In this document: positions 8,026-17,436 of the stretch, one piece after another
Numbering within the stretch: position 1 is the stretch's first letter
How the letters are laid out: each line of letters opens with the position of its first letter
NCBI GenBank assembly: GCA_017616775.1
Contig: JAFZXM010000016.1
Coordinates: 33,805-97,804, forward strand
Origin: Bacteroidales bacterium
GTDB taxonomy: Bacteria > Bacteroidota > Bacteroidia > Bacteroidales > WCHB1-69
DNA: 64,000 nt
Direction: 5' to 3'
Program-made: the position numbers and the translations under genes
The notes under the pieces: generated by a model
What the model saw: the letters and a program-made list of their open reading frames with translations, nothing else
Told to the model about the DNA's origin: nothing
The model's database searches: none

Positions 8026-9189
8026 ATGAAACATAAATCAAAACTTTTGAAATTGGTTGTTCTTACAGCTATAGGAATAACTTTGTTCTCCTCCTGCTGG
8101 AAGGACAAGACTCTGCGTGACAGAGAAAATCAATATCCGAATTTGGATATTACACCAAGTTACGGATTGCCATTGTGCACCTATGATGTAACTTGCGAAA
8201 ATCTTCTTAACTATTTGAATGAAGAATATTTAGAAAAAATGTTTGACGTGGAATTCAAAGAAGATGAAGATTATTTGGGTTATTTTATCTACAATCAAAC
8301 AACTGCTAATTGTACAATTGACTATACAGAGAATCCTCTGCATGTTTCAGGTGATTTTCCAATGATTGAGGTTGTTTCCAATGATACCCTTATTGTTCAT
8401 CAAGCACAAATTAGAGGTTATGCTACCAATTATTCCAACAACTCTCTTTACTTGGACAATGCACTGCTATATTATATGAATAGTAACGGTGACAGAAAAG
8501 ATATTTCCATATCTTTAGCAGAACCGCCCTATATTCCTAATCAACCACGCACAACACATGTTTTTAACGCAGTTGCCAACGAACCTATGGATTTGCTGGG
8601 ATACGGTACCACCGTATATTACGATTTCCAAGGTCATATTGATGAAGGAAGTGATACGAGCGGAACTATGGACATTACTCCGGAAATTCACGTTCCCGCA
8701 TGGGTAACACTTTCCAATTGTATTGCTCACGACACTGTTTATTTAGACGAAGTTGATTTGGAAAATATTCTTTCTTACAATGACAGTATCGCTGACGGCA
8801 AGATAAGAATTACCGGTTTGTCACTAAGAACTTCTTTCATTAATTATTTTCCTTTTGCAGCAACTGTTACATGCATGTTGATGGACTCCAACATGAACGA
8901 TTTAGGACTATTGATTGATCATCCCGTAACTTTGGATGCCGGTGCCACCAATGCCAGTTACAAAGTGGTAACTCCTGCAGAAAAGCGTGTTCAAATTGAC
9001 ATGAAAGAAGGAGACCAACTATACGAAAACCTAAAAAAGACAAGATATTTGAAATTGATTGAAATTTATGATAGTTACAATCATAAAGATGTCAAGTTGT
9101 TTAAAGAAAATTATTTACGAATTAAACTTAGCGTTGCCTTTAAAACAGATGTAAAAGGTAATATAAGTGATATAATAGAATCATTTTAG
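8026..9189 (+). CDS. Unknown lipoprotein paired with a DUF5723 barrel
   Basis: This 387-residue protein has a signal peptide with lipobox LFSSC, giving an acylated Cys24. The mature part is rich in Tyr, Asn, Asp and Thr with alternating hydrophobic residues, suggesting beta-sandwich structure. I recognise no named domain. The start at 8026 (MKHKSKLL) is preferred over an in-frame start at 7996 inside lpxD, because it places the signal peptide at the N terminus. It lies 4 bases after lpxD and 2 bases before the barrel gene, so all three are likely on one transcript. A partner role for the barrel at the outer membrane is inferred. Confidence 0.75.
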   Translation: MKHKSKLLKLVVLTAIGITLFSSCWKDKTLRDRENQYPNLDITPSYGLPLCTYDVTCENLLNYLNEEYLEKMFDVEFKEDEDYLGYFIYNQTTANCTIDYTENPLHVSGDFPMIEVVSNDTLIVHQAQIRGYATNYSNNSLYLDNALLYYMNSNGDRKDISISLAEPPYIPNQPRTTHVFNAVANEPMDLLGYGTTVYYDFQGHIDEGSDTSGTMDITPEIHVPAWVTLSNCIAHDTVYLDEVDLENILSYNDSIADGKIRITGLSLRTSFINYFPFAATVTCMLMDSNMNDLGLLIDHPVTLDAGATNASYKVVTPAEKRVQIDMKEGDQLYENLKKTRYLKLIEIYDSYNHKDVKLFKENYLRIKLSVAFKTDVKGNISDIIESF

Positions 9190-9191
9190 CC

Positions 9192-10565
9192 ATGAAGAAG
9201 AATATATTTAAACGCTTAGCAATTGCAGTTTTAGCCATAGTTCCATTGGCTCAACTATCTGCACAAGAAAGTTATTTACTAAAAGATTTGCGGGTTCCGC
9301 AAATTTTAGAAGAAAATCCGGGCTATTCCATTCCTTACAAATTTCATATTGGTTTTCCATGTTTGAGCCACATTCAAGTGGGAGTAAACTCGCCTATCAA
9401 TTATGGTCAATACATGACTATTGAAAACTCTTTGATGAAACATATAAGAAACAACAATAGACTTGCTTTCAACCTACAAGAAAATATTATTGACTTTGGT
9501 TTTAGAGTTAAAAACAGCAACTATATTTCTGTTACCGTCGGTGTTAAAGCAAACGGATTGGTCAATCTAAAGAAAGATTTCTTCAGATTTCTTATAGAAG
9601 GAAATGCTCCCTACGAAGGACAAACTTTAGCATTTGTCAACGACAAATCGGTATATCTTAATGCTTTCATGGAATTCGGCATTGGCTTTCAACGTGAAGA
9701 AAGTGCAAAATTTTCATGGGGTGTGAAAGCAAAATACTTGTTAGGATTAGCCAACGCATATACCAAATCTGCTGATTTGAGTTTACAATCCGAGATGGAT
9801 TTTGACGCCATCATCGCCAATTACGGCTTTGTTGCCAATGTTCACGATTTAGACCAAATGTTGGCCATAGCCGATACCAACAATAATACAACAGATGAAC
9901 TTATACAATTGGCAAAAGATGCTATTGAAAATCCAAGCCATGGTGCTGCCATAGATTTCGGTCTTAGATATCGTATTAACAAAACTTTTGAAATAGATGC
10001 ATCTGTCACCGATTTAGGTTTCATCCACTGGACAGCCGGCAAACAATGCTCTGTTACCGACAACACCATGAGATACGAAGGTGTTCCTTTTGAAGATACC
10101 GATATGGAAGCAGGAGAATTTTTAGAAAATTTCTTCGATTCCTTAGCCAATACTATGCAAGCCGAATTAGACACTGTTTCTATCGGGTCGTATAACAAAA
10201 TGATTTCTACCAACATCAACATCGGTGGCTATATTTATGCATCACAAAACGATAGATTCGGATTGAACTTTAAAGCAAGAATCATTAATGGCAACTTTGT
10301 TCCTTCCGGAACTATTTCCTATCACCGTACCTGCGGTAAATGGTTCGATTTTACTATAGGTAATACATTCAAAAACAATTATCTATTCAATCCCGGCATA
10401 GGATTCGCACTTCATCTTGGAGCAATCCAACTATATGCCATGGTGGATTATATCAATAGTGTTTATATTGATAGAATGCGCAATGTAAACGCTGTAATAG
10501 GTATTAACTTTTTTGCTCGACGAGCCAAACAACGGAGTATCAGCAATATCCGTCCAAGTTGGTAA
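9192..10565 (+). CDS. DUF5723-like outer-membrane beta-barrel protein
   Basis: This 457-residue exported protein has a signal peptide ending LSAQ, followed by sequence rich in alternating, aromatic-girdled strands such as YISVTVGVKANGLV and FDFTIGNTFKNNYL. It ends in a basic tail. The overall pattern matches the DUF5723 family of Bacteroidetes barrels, whose function is not known. It is the last gene of the tgt-GSCFA-lpxD-lipoprotein-barrel run and converges with ispE with 2 bases between. The close pairing with the preceding lipoprotein suggests a two-component outer-membrane unit. There is no TonB plug domain. Confidence 0.7.
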   Translation: MKKNIFKRLAIAVLAIVPLAQLSAQESYLLKDLRVPQILEENPGYSIPYKFHIGFPCLSHIQVGVNSPINYGQYMTIENSLMKHIRNNNRLAFNLQENIIDFGFRVKNSNYISVTVGVKANGLVNLKKDFFRFLIEGNAPYEGQTLAFVNDKSVYLNAFMEFGIGFQREESAKFSWGVKAKYLLGLANAYTKSADLSLQSEMDFDAIIANYGFVANVHDLDQMLAIADTNNNTTDELIQLAKDAIENPSHGAAIDFGLRYRINKTFEIDASVTDLGFIHWTAGKQCSVTDNTMRYEGVPFEDTDMEAGEFLENFFDSLANTMQAELDTVSIGSYNKMISTNINIGGYIYASQNDRFGLNFKARIINGNFVPSGTISYHRTCGKWFDFTIGNTFKNNYLFNPGIGFALHLGAIQLYAMVDYINSVYIDRMRNVNAVIGINFFARRAKQRSISNIRPSW

Positions 10566-10567
10566 AA

Positions 10568-11380
10568 TTATATTTTTGTACTAAATACAAAACCGTATTG
10601 TTTCCAATGGTCAACCATAGGTTGACGATCAAATATACCATAAACTGTAGCCCCGCTTCCCGAAAGGGAAGCGTAGGCGGCTCCTTGACGCAACAGACGG
10701 TTCTTTATTTCTGCCAAAACAGGATATTTTGGGAATAAGGTATCTTCAAAATCGTTATGCAATGTCTGCTGCCATTCTTCCAACGGCAAATCCAGCCATT
10801 GCCGGATATTGACGCCGCCCTGTCTGCATTGACAATTGCCATACGCTTCTTTGGTGGAAATATGAACATCCGGCTTGACCAATAATATATATTTGCCTTT
10901 CAGCCGGGGTAATGACACCGGCGTTAATTTTTCACCTCTTCCCTCTCCTATTGCAGGCACATTGTCCACAAAAAAGGCGCAGTCGCTGCCCAATTCTGCC
11001 GCATATTCTTTTATTACTTCCTTAGACAAACCCAATTGCAACACTTCGTTGAGCAGGGCAAGCGTATAGGCGGCATCGGCACTGCCGCCGCCCAAGCCCG
11101 CTCCCATGGGTATGCACTTGTGCAAATGTATGCTCACCTCTGCACAATGATGCCTTTGCTGCAACAAACGATATGCCTTTACCACCAAATTATGTTCTTC
11201 ATCTCCGCTGATTTCCAACCCGCTGTGCGTAAACCCGAACCTGTTCGACGGCACTATTTCCAATATATCGGATAAGGCATGGACAGGATAGAAACAGGTG
11301 GCTAAATTATGGTAGCCATCATCCCGTTTGGACAAGATATACAATCCTATATTAATTTTACATGACGGGAATACTATCAT
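10568..11380 (-). CDS. ispE: 4-diphosphocytidyl-2-C-methyl-D-erythritol kinase
   Basis: This 270-residue GHMP kinase phosphorylates CDP-methylerythritol in the MEP route to isoprenoid precursors. The ATP-binding glycine motif PMGAGLGGGSADAA sits at 91-104. Lys8 in CKINIGLYI and Asp133 in LGSDCAFF match the catalytic pair. The C-terminal GHMP motif SLSGSGATVYGIF is intact. A TACCTTTG element at 11402-11409 gives a short leader, and the gene appears to be transcribed alone. It shows that this organism uses the MEP rather than the mevalonate route. Confidence 0.96.
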   Translation of the reverse strand: MIVFPSCKINIGLYILSKRDDGYHNLATCFYPVHALSDILEIVPSNRFGFTHSGLEISGDEEHNLVVKAYRLLQQRHHCAEVSIHLHKCIPMGAGLGGGSADAAYTLALLNEVLQLGLSKEVIKEYAAELGSDCAFFVDNVPAIGEGRGEKLTPVSLPRLKGKYILLVKPDVHISTKEAYGNCQCRQGGVNIRQWLDLPLEEWQQTLHNDFEDTLFPKYPVLAEIKNRLLRQGAAYASLSGSGATVYGIFDRQPMVDHWKQYGFVFSTKI

Positions 11381-11401
11381 AGCGTGTATATTTTATACAT
11401 G

Positions 11402-11409
11402 CAAAGGTA
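11402..11409 (-). promoter_or_regulatory. Promoter -7 element (TACCTTTG) for ispE
   Basis: The minus strand reads TACCTTTG, 21 bases upstream of the ispE ATG, matching TAnnTTTG. Confidence 0.6.
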
Positions 11410-11439
11410 ACATTTTTTTTGCAACACCAGTTCCTGCCT

Positions 11440-13482
11440 TTACCGTATCAAGGTTACTGTTCCCTGCTTGTGGTCCACTTTTTGACTGTTAAGCCTGTAT
11501 TGCACTCTATACACATACACCCCCATCACCGCAGGCTTGCCGCCTACCGTTCCGTCCCAGGCTCCATTCATATCGGTGGTGGTGAATAACAGCTGCCCCC
11601 ACCTGTCATAAACGGAAAACATGTAATCTTCCGTGCTTACATAAGACATTACAGGATGAAAAGTTTGGTTTTCAACTATATCACTATTAGGATGAAAAGT
11701 ATTGGGCACCCATACTACCGGCGTTTTGACCACCTCCACCACATTGGAATAACTTTTATCTTGAAATCCATAAGGATTACCCTGGCCTTCTACGGCTACC
11801 ACCCTGTAATAAAATTTGGCACCGTCGGCAGCATAATCCCACACATTATCGCAATAATCCGACTGGGAGATATTGACAACATCAATATTCTGCATAGCTG
11901 CTTCAGATTGAGTTTGCCGCTCTATGCCATATTGTTCCAACCGGCCTTGAAAGCCTTCATAAGGTTGCCACTGCAATTCCACCAAATCTGCCGACGATTC
12001 GGAAGAAGTAAGTATAAAATTGCATACGGTATCCGAGAAAGCGAAAATTTCATCACATTCATCTGTAATTGCCGCATAATAGTAGGCGTTTTGCGTATAG
12101 GTGTTAACGGAAGTATCCGTAAAATAATACGAACTGCCTTTTTTGTCTAATTGCTTAAACAATGAAAAATTGCTTTTTCCGTGTATGGTTTTATACACCA
12201 TCAGCTGCTTATAGTTGATGGTATCGGGCACATAAAAAGCGATATCCAGCTTATTGCTGTCTGCCACCGACACATAGCGCAATAACACACTTCCTTGAGA
12301 ATACACCCTGTTAAACTCCACATTCACCTTGAGTGCTGACGCTGAAAAGCCGCTGTCGGCATTAATGGCTTTTACATAATATGTATAAACACTTTTTACA
12401 TCCACGCCGGCATGGGTAAACGACAACTGGCTGCCCTTTACGTTCCCTATTTGCACAAAAGCGCCGGCATTTTCGGATGCATATATCACATAATCGGTTA
12501 CTCCGCCGGGCATATTTTGATACGCTGTCCACGATATCACCACTTTTTCTTTACATTTATCGGGAACGGCGGCAGTAAGTATGGTGGTGTGCACATCTCC
12601 CAGCGGACTTGCATTTCTGCAAGTATCTATGGAACATATTCTATACTGTTGCGCTTGTTCCGATGAATTTCCGGTATCGGTAAAATGGGTATTTTCCGCT
12701 CCCCACACGGTATCGACCACATTCCATATTCCCTCTTGAAATATGTACACTATATAGCCCAATATATCTTTATCCTCCGGCCTTTTCCATCCCAATTCCA
12801 CCTGTTGGCTGACGGGATTGATGGATACGGTGTCCAATTGGGGGATAGAAGGAGACATATAATCGGTAAACATATCTGTTTGCCACCTCGACCTGTGATA
12901 ACATCCGCCCTGCAAGGCACGCAACTGCACACAATAGCCCAATTGCTCCCCGCATTCGTGTATGGTATCCTTATAGGCATACAAGGATGTGGTATCATGC
13001 AATGCACTTTCTCCCCCTCTTTGTTTCAATATTTCAAATGTAACACCGCCGGCTTTAATCGGATAAGGCGTAAGCCAATCCAAATCGGCTGTGCCGATGC
13101 CGTTATTGGTGAGCACCATCAGCAGGCTGGCGATGGTGTCGGAAGTATATGTGGTAGCGGAATCCAAGGTGTACAACTGAACGTAATAAAACCACTGCTG
13201 AATATCCCCATTGGCGTTGGCATGCATATATTCCACCCAAACACCGGTATCCAACGGATTAGGATTATAAGCATCTCCGCCTTCATATATAACGTTATAC
13301 TGACCGTTCAACATTGTAGAAGCAAAAAGCCTGTGCTTATAGCCTGCAGGAATATTACCGACAGCCCATTTGACGGTAATATTACCCGATGTATCCGTTT
13401 CGGTGCAACCCATAATAAGGCTTTGCGCATACATGCATACACCTGCCAGGAGAAAAATAACGGTAACCAACAGTCTTTTCAT
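11440..13482 (-). CDS. Secreted fibronectin-like repeat protein with T9SS type-B sorting domain
   Basis: This 680-residue protein has a signal peptide (MKRLLVTVIFLLAG, ending MYAQ), then about five fibronectin type III-like beta-sandwich repeats. These carry repeated elements such as VELGWKRPEDKDILGY and VVISWTAYQNMPGGV. The last 85 residues form a gliding-motility-associated C-terminal domain: WVPNTFHPNSD, YDRWGQLLF, WDGTVGGKPA and GVYVYRVQY. This domain directs cargo through the outer-membrane type IX secretion system, so the protein is likely released or surface-attached as an adhesin-like molecule. No enzymatic domain is visible. The T9SS machinery itself is not in this window. Confidence 0.9.
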   Translation of the reverse strand: MKRLLVTVIFLLAGVCMYAQSLIMGCTETDTSGNITVKWAVGNIPAGYKHRLFASTMLNGQYNVIYEGGDAYNPNPLDTGVWVEYMHANANGDIQQWFYYVQLYTLDSATTYTSDTIASLLMVLTNNGIGTADLDWLTPYPIKAGGVTFEILKQRGGESALHDTTSLYAYKDTIHECGEQLGYCVQLRALQGGCYHRSRWQTDMFTDYMSPSIPQLDTVSINPVSQQVELGWKRPEDKDILGYIVYIFQEGIWNVVDTVWGAENTHFTDTGNSSEQAQQYRICSIDTCRNASPLGDVHTTILTAAVPDKCKEKVVISWTAYQNMPGGVTDYVIYASENAGAFVQIGNVKGSQLSFTHAGVDVKSVYTYYVKAINADSGFSASALKVNVEFNRVYSQGSVLLRYVSVADSNKLDIAFYVPDTINYKQLMVYKTIHGKSNFSLFKQLDKKGSSYYFTDTSVNTYTQNAYYYAAITDECDEIFAFSDTVCNFILTSSESSADLVELQWQPYEGFQGRLEQYGIERQTQSEAAMQNIDVVNISQSDYCDNVWDYAADGAKFYYRVVAVEGQGNPYGFQDKSYSNVVEVVKTPVVWVPNTFHPNSDIVENQTFHPVMSYVSTEDYMFSVYDRWGQLLFTTTDMNGAWDGTVGGKPAVMGVYVYRVQYRLNSQKVDHKQGTVTLIR

Positions 13483-13660
13483 TCAATCTATTGCTCTTTT
13501 ACTACCATAACGACAATTCCCCGAAAATATTGTGCCTTCAAAGGCTATTTTTAAATCATCCGCTTTATGTTAGACGAGATATGACATAAAAAAGTTGCAA
13601 TTCCTTGCTTTTGCAACAAAAAAAAAGCGTTTCTACGGAAGGATATTTATTTTTTTTGTG

Positions 13661-13668
13661 TACATTTG
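13661..13668 (+). promoter_or_regulatory. Promoter -7 element (TACATTTG) for the recA operon
   Basis: TACATTTG matches TAnnTTTG, 63 bases before the recA ATG. I see no obvious LexA-type palindrome between it and the gene. Confidence 0.6.
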
Positions 13669-13730
13669 CAAATTATAAAAAATATTTTTTATCAAACTTT
13701 ACTTTAAACAACATCAAATAAATAAATCTC

Positions 13731-14744
13731 ATGGCAAAAGAAGAAAAAACAGACAACAACGAAAAACTGAAAATGCTGAATTCCACACTTGAGCGTTTGG
13801 AAAAAGTATATGGTAAAGGAGCTATAATGCGTATGGGGGATTCTCCTGCCGAAAACATAGATGTAATATCCACCGGTTCTTTGGGTTTGGATATTGCATT
13901 GGGCGTAAACGGATTACCCAAAGGAAGAGTGATAGAAATATTCGGGCCCGAATCATCAGGAAAAACCACATTGGCCATACACGCCATAGCAGAAGCTCAA
14001 CGCAAGGGCGGGATTGCCGCCTTTATAGATGCAGAACACGCTTTTGACCGTTTTTATGCTCAAAAATTGGGTGTGGATATAGAAAACCTGCTGATTTCCC
14101 AGCCCGACAATGGAGAACAAGCGTTGGAAATTGCCGACAACCTTATCCGCAGCGGTGCTATTGACATCATCGTAATAGATTCCGTAGCGGCTCTTACTCC
14201 CAAAAGTGAGATAGAAGGTGAAATGGGTGATTCCAAAATGGGCTTACAGGCACGCTTGATGTCCCAAGCATTGAGGAAACTCACCTCCACAATCAGCAAA
14301 ACCAACTGCTGCTGCATATTTATCAACCAATTGAGAGAAAAAATAGGCGTGCTCTTCGGAAATCCTGAAACCACCACCGGCGGTAACGCCCTGAAATTTT
14401 ATGCTTCTGTTCGCATAGATATACGCCGGCAAACACAAATAAAAGAAGGGGACAACGTGATAGGCAACCACGTAAAAGTAAAAGTTATCAAAAATAAAGT
14501 TGCTCCCCCTTTCCGTACAGCCGAATTTGACATCATGTACGGAGAAGGCATATCCAAAAGCGGCGAAATTGTGGATTTGGGTGTAGAATATAATATTATC
14601 AAAAAAAGCGGATCATGGTTTTCTTATGGTGACACCAAATTGGCCCAAGGCAGAGAAAGTGTCAAAACATTGTTGGAAGAAAATCCTGAATTGTCAGAAG
14701 AAATAGAAAACAAAATAAAAGAAGCCATCGCGGCTAAAAAATAA
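13731..14744 (+). CDS. recA: Recombinase RecA
   Basis: This 337-residue ATP-dependent recombinase forms filaments on single-stranded DNA for homologous repair and SOS signalling. Walker A is GPESSGKT at 72-79. The family block [19 protein letters not shown] holds Walker B, and loop L2 follows in [20 protein letters not shown]. The C-terminal domain ends in the usual acidic/basic tail. It leads a tightly packed five-gene run with a TPR lipoprotein gene (5-base gap), an AI-2E permease, a TrmH-like methyltransferase and a deacetylase-like protein. This neighbourhood is unusual compared with the recA-recX pairing of many bacteria. Confidence 0.99.
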   Translation: MAKEEKTDNNEKLKMLNSTLERLEKVYGKGAIMRMGDSPAENIDVISTGSLGLDIALGVNGLPKGRVIEIFGPESSGKTTLAIHAIAEAQRKGGIAAFIDAEHAFDRFYAQKLGVDIENLLISQPDNGEQALEIADNLIRSGAIDIIVIDSVAALTPKSEIEGEMGDSKMGLQARLMSQALRKLTSTISKTNCCCIFINQLREKIGVLFGNPETTTGGNALKFYASVRIDIRRQTQIKEGDNVIGNHVKVKVIKNKVAPPFRTAEFDIMYGEGISKSGEIVDLGVEYNIIKKSGSWFSYGDTKLAQGRESVKTLLEENPELSEEIENKIKEAIAAKK

Positions 14745-14749
14745 TATTC

Positions 14750-15748
14750 ATGCAAAAACACATTTTGACATGCATCTTATTGCTTGCTTTGTTTGCTTGC
14801 AACAGGGTGTCTGATACCGAAAAATACGATAATCTGCCTGTAGATTTGGCACAACTTCGCCAAGCCATAGACAAGGACCCTCACAATGCCGATTTATATA
14901 GAGATTTATCTTTATATTATATAGGCACACACGAGCTGGACAGCGCCCTGTCGGCTATAGGTCAAGCCATACGTATGGACTCTGCCAATGATGTTTATTA
15001 TGAAACATTATCGGATGTATATTTTGCCCAAACCAAAACCGACGAAGCGGAAGAAGCCTTGGACAAAGCGCTTTTAATCAACCATGACAACAATAATGCA
15101 CGCTTGAAATTAGCTGAATTGCATTTTTTGCTCAAACGCTATAAATTGTCACAGGAAACTGCACAGCAAGCCATTATGCAAACAGGGCATAATCCCAAAG
15201 CCTATTTTATTTTAGCATGGAACTATAGAGAACAAGGCGACACCGCCAGTGCCATACGCAATTATTTAATAGCAGCAGACCAAGATGCCGGATATTACGA
15301 TGCTTATATGGAATTGGGCATATTATACCAATATCTGCACAACGCCTTGGCTGTAGATTATTACAACAATGCCTTGAATTGCAGGCCCGACGATTTTCAA
15401 GCATTGTACAATTTAGGCATGTATTACCAAGAACAGAACGAGTACGAAAAAGCCTTGGGCAAATATAAGATGATATTGCAAAACGACCCTGACAATAAAT
15501 TCGCCTTGCACAATATGGGTTGGAACTATTTGGCTACCGGAAAATACGAAGAAGCGTCTGTATTTTTCTCCAAAGCAATAGAACAAGACGAAACTTATAT
15601 AGAGGCCATCTATAACAGAGGGCTTGCTTTTGAGATGCTGCAAAAATACAATAATGCCCGGCAAGACTATTTGTACTGCCTTAAATTGCAACCGAACTAT
15701 GATTTGGCCATAGAAAGTTTGAACAGATTGGATAAAATGGGCAAATAG
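14750..15748 (+). CDS. Tetratricopeptide-repeat lipoprotein
   Basis: This 332-residue protein has a signal peptide with lipobox LFAC, giving an acylated Cys17. Residues about 30-330 hold seven or eight TPR units; examples are HNADLYRDLSLYYIG, FQALYNLGMYYQEQNEYEKA and YIEAIYNRGLAFEML. TPR superhelices bind peptides or partner proteins, so this is likely a periplasm-facing or surface scaffold. No partner is evident. It lies between recA (5 bases) and the AI-2E permease (3 bases). Confidence 0.85.
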   Translation: MQKHILTCILLLALFACNRVSDTEKYDNLPVDLAQLRQAIDKDPHNADLYRDLSLYYIGTHELDSALSAIGQAIRMDSANDVYYETLSDVYFAQTKTDEAEEALDKALLINHDNNNARLKLAELHFLLKRYKLSQETAQQAIMQTGHNPKAYFILAWNYREQGDTASAIRNYLIAADQDAGYYDAYMELGILYQYLHNALAVDYYNNALNCRPDDFQALYNLGMYYQEQNEYEKALGKYKMILQNDPDNKFALHNMGWNYLATGKYEEASVFFSKAIEQDETYIEAIYNRGLAFEMLQKYNNARQDYLYCLKLQPNYDLAIESLNRLDKMGK

Positions 15749-15751
15749 CAC

Positions 15752-16900
15752 ATGAAAAAAAATACAAGAAACACTATCATTGGCAGTATATCCATCTTGA
15801 TTGTCATTGCTTTGCTGATATATTTGGGATGGTATTTTTCAAATATCACCATCTTTGTTATCATAGCACTGATTATCTCACTGTTGGCCAATCCGCTCAA
15901 ATTATTATTGACAAAAATCCGTATAGGCAACACCCACATAGGCAACGGATTGGCAAGTGCATTGGCTTTATTGCTGATTATAGCTTGTATAGCAGGACTT
16001 ATAGCCGCAATAACCCCCACTATAGACAAACAATTGACCGCACTTACCCACGTCAACACCTCCACTTTGCAATACTCCTATAAAGAACAATTGGCACAAG
16101 TGGACGCTTTTTTGCATCAATATGATATTATTGACCAAAATGAATGTTTGGAAACCATTATTACCGAAAGCGTAATAAGTCACCTCAAAAAAATCACCCC
16201 CGCCACGCTTTTCAACAATTTCATAGAATCTATCGGAGGCATATTTTTAGGCATTTTTTCCGTGCTGTTCATCGCTTTTTATATACTTAAAGACATTCCC
16301 AAGCTTCAGACTGCCATTATCAATATGATGCCGGACAAGCACCAAGATGAAACCAACCATGTGCTTTCCCGCTCCAAAAACTTATTATCCAACTATTTTA
16401 TCGGCTTGGCTGTAGAAATAGTTGTAGTGGCCGTTATAGAATTTGCTCTATTAAGCATTTTAAAAATAGAAAACGCCCTTTTAATCGCGGTTTTGGGCGG
16501 CATAATGGTGATTATACCCTATATAGGTTCTATTGTCGCCTGCGTGTTGGGATGCATATTTGCAACTATGACAGCCTATATCACCAATCCCGATATCATG
16601 ATAATGGAAATATTGCTGAAAGTAATAGGCACTTTCGCTTTTTGCCGCATCCTTGACAACTTTTTCCTACAGCCCTATATTGCCTCCAAATCGGTAAAAG
16701 CACATCCGCTGGAAATATTTTTAGTGGTGCTTGTTTCCGGACATATAGCCGGCATACCGGGCATGATGCTGGGAATACCGGCCTACACCGTACTCCGTAT
16801 TGTGTGCCAGGAATTCTTCGGCAACTATAACTTTGTCAAAACCCTTACCCGCAGCTTATCCGATACAGATTCAGAAATTCCCAATCAACAACAGCCATGA
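15752..16900 (+). CDS. AI-2E family permease
   Basis: This 382-residue membrane protein has paired N-terminal helices (about 8-50), a helix near 60-80, a soluble loop (about 90-165) and a C-terminal cluster of four or five helices. The C-terminal part contains LGGIMVIIPYIGSIVACVLG and GIPGMMLGIPAYTVLR, typical of the AI-2E (YdiK/PerM/TqsA) family. Members act in small-molecule or ion export; the substrate here is not known, and the family name should not be read as proof of AI-2 transport. Its last four bases overlap the methyltransferase start (ATGA), so translation is coupled. Confidence 0.85.
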   Translation: MKKNTRNTIIGSISILIVIALLIYLGWYFSNITIFVIIALIISLLANPLKLLLTKIRIGNTHIGNGLASALALLLIIACIAGLIAAITPTIDKQLTALTHVNTSTLQYSYKEQLAQVDAFLHQYDIIDQNECLETIITESVISHLKKITPATLFNNFIESIGGIFLGIFSVLFIAFYILKDIPKLQTAIINMMPDKHQDETNHVLSRSKNLLSNYFIGLAVEIVVVAVIEFALLSILKIENALLIAVLGGIMVIIPYIGSIVACVLGCIFATMTAYITNPDIMIMEILLKVIGTFAFCRILDNFFLQPYIASKSVKAHPLEIFLVVLVSGHIAGIPGMMLGIPAYTVLRIVCQEFFGNYNFVKTLTRSLSDTDSEIPNQQQP

Positions 16901-17433
16901 AAAAATTAAGCATGGAAGAACTTCACCGTATGGATGTAAACGCCTACAAACAATGTCCCAAAATACCTGTCGTCATTGTATTGGATAACATACGAAGCAT
17001 GAATAATATAGGTTCGGTATTCCGCACAGCCGATGCTTTTAAAATAGAAAAAATAATACTCTGCGGCATCACCGCCACACCCCCGCATAAAGATATTGAA
17101 AAAACTGCGTTGGGTGCCACCCTGTCGGTAGAATGGGAATATATTCCCGATACCGTAACAGCGGTGCAAACATTGCAACAAAAGGGTTATACAACCTATG
17201 CAATAGAGCAAGTGGAACAAAGCACCCTGCTACAACACCTTCAATGGGATGGCCATACACCTGTTGCCCTGGTATTCGGAAATGAGGTTATGGGGGTGGA
17301 CCAGGAAGTAATAGACTTATGCCGTCAAGCTATAGAAATTCCCCAATTTGGAACCAAACATTCACTCAATATATCAGTAAGTGCCGGTATAGTCATGTGG
17401 CATTTTTGTTATTTATCGCTTTTACAAAAATAG
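16897..17433 (+). CDS. TrmH/SpoU-family RNA 2'-O-methyltransferase
   Basis: This 178-residue SPOUT-fold enzyme carries all three family motifs: NNIGSVFRTADAF (motif 1), ALVFGNEVMGVD (motif 2) and IPQFGTKHSLNISVSAGI (motif 3). The last two form the trefoil knot that binds S-adenosylmethionine. It probably methylates a ribose in tRNA or rRNA; the short length and absence of an N-terminal substrate domain resemble TrmH/TrmL-like members. The target nucleotide cannot be told. The start overlaps the AI-2E stop by 4 bases. Confidence 0.9.
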   Translation: MKKLSMEELHRMDVNAYKQCPKIPVVIVLDNIRSMNNIGSVFRTADAFKIEKIILCGITATPPHKDIEKTALGATLSVEWEYIPDTVTAVQTLQQKGYTTYAIEQVEQSTLLQHLQWDGHTPVALVFGNEVMGVDQEVIDLCRQAIEIPQFGTKHSLNISVSAGIVMWHFCYLSLLQK

Positions 17434-17436
17434 AAT

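Noticed and set aside
12685..13554. A 289-codon plus-strand frame
   Set aside because: It is antisense to the T9SS type-B protein, has no domain or signal of its own, and its composition reflects the opposite strand.
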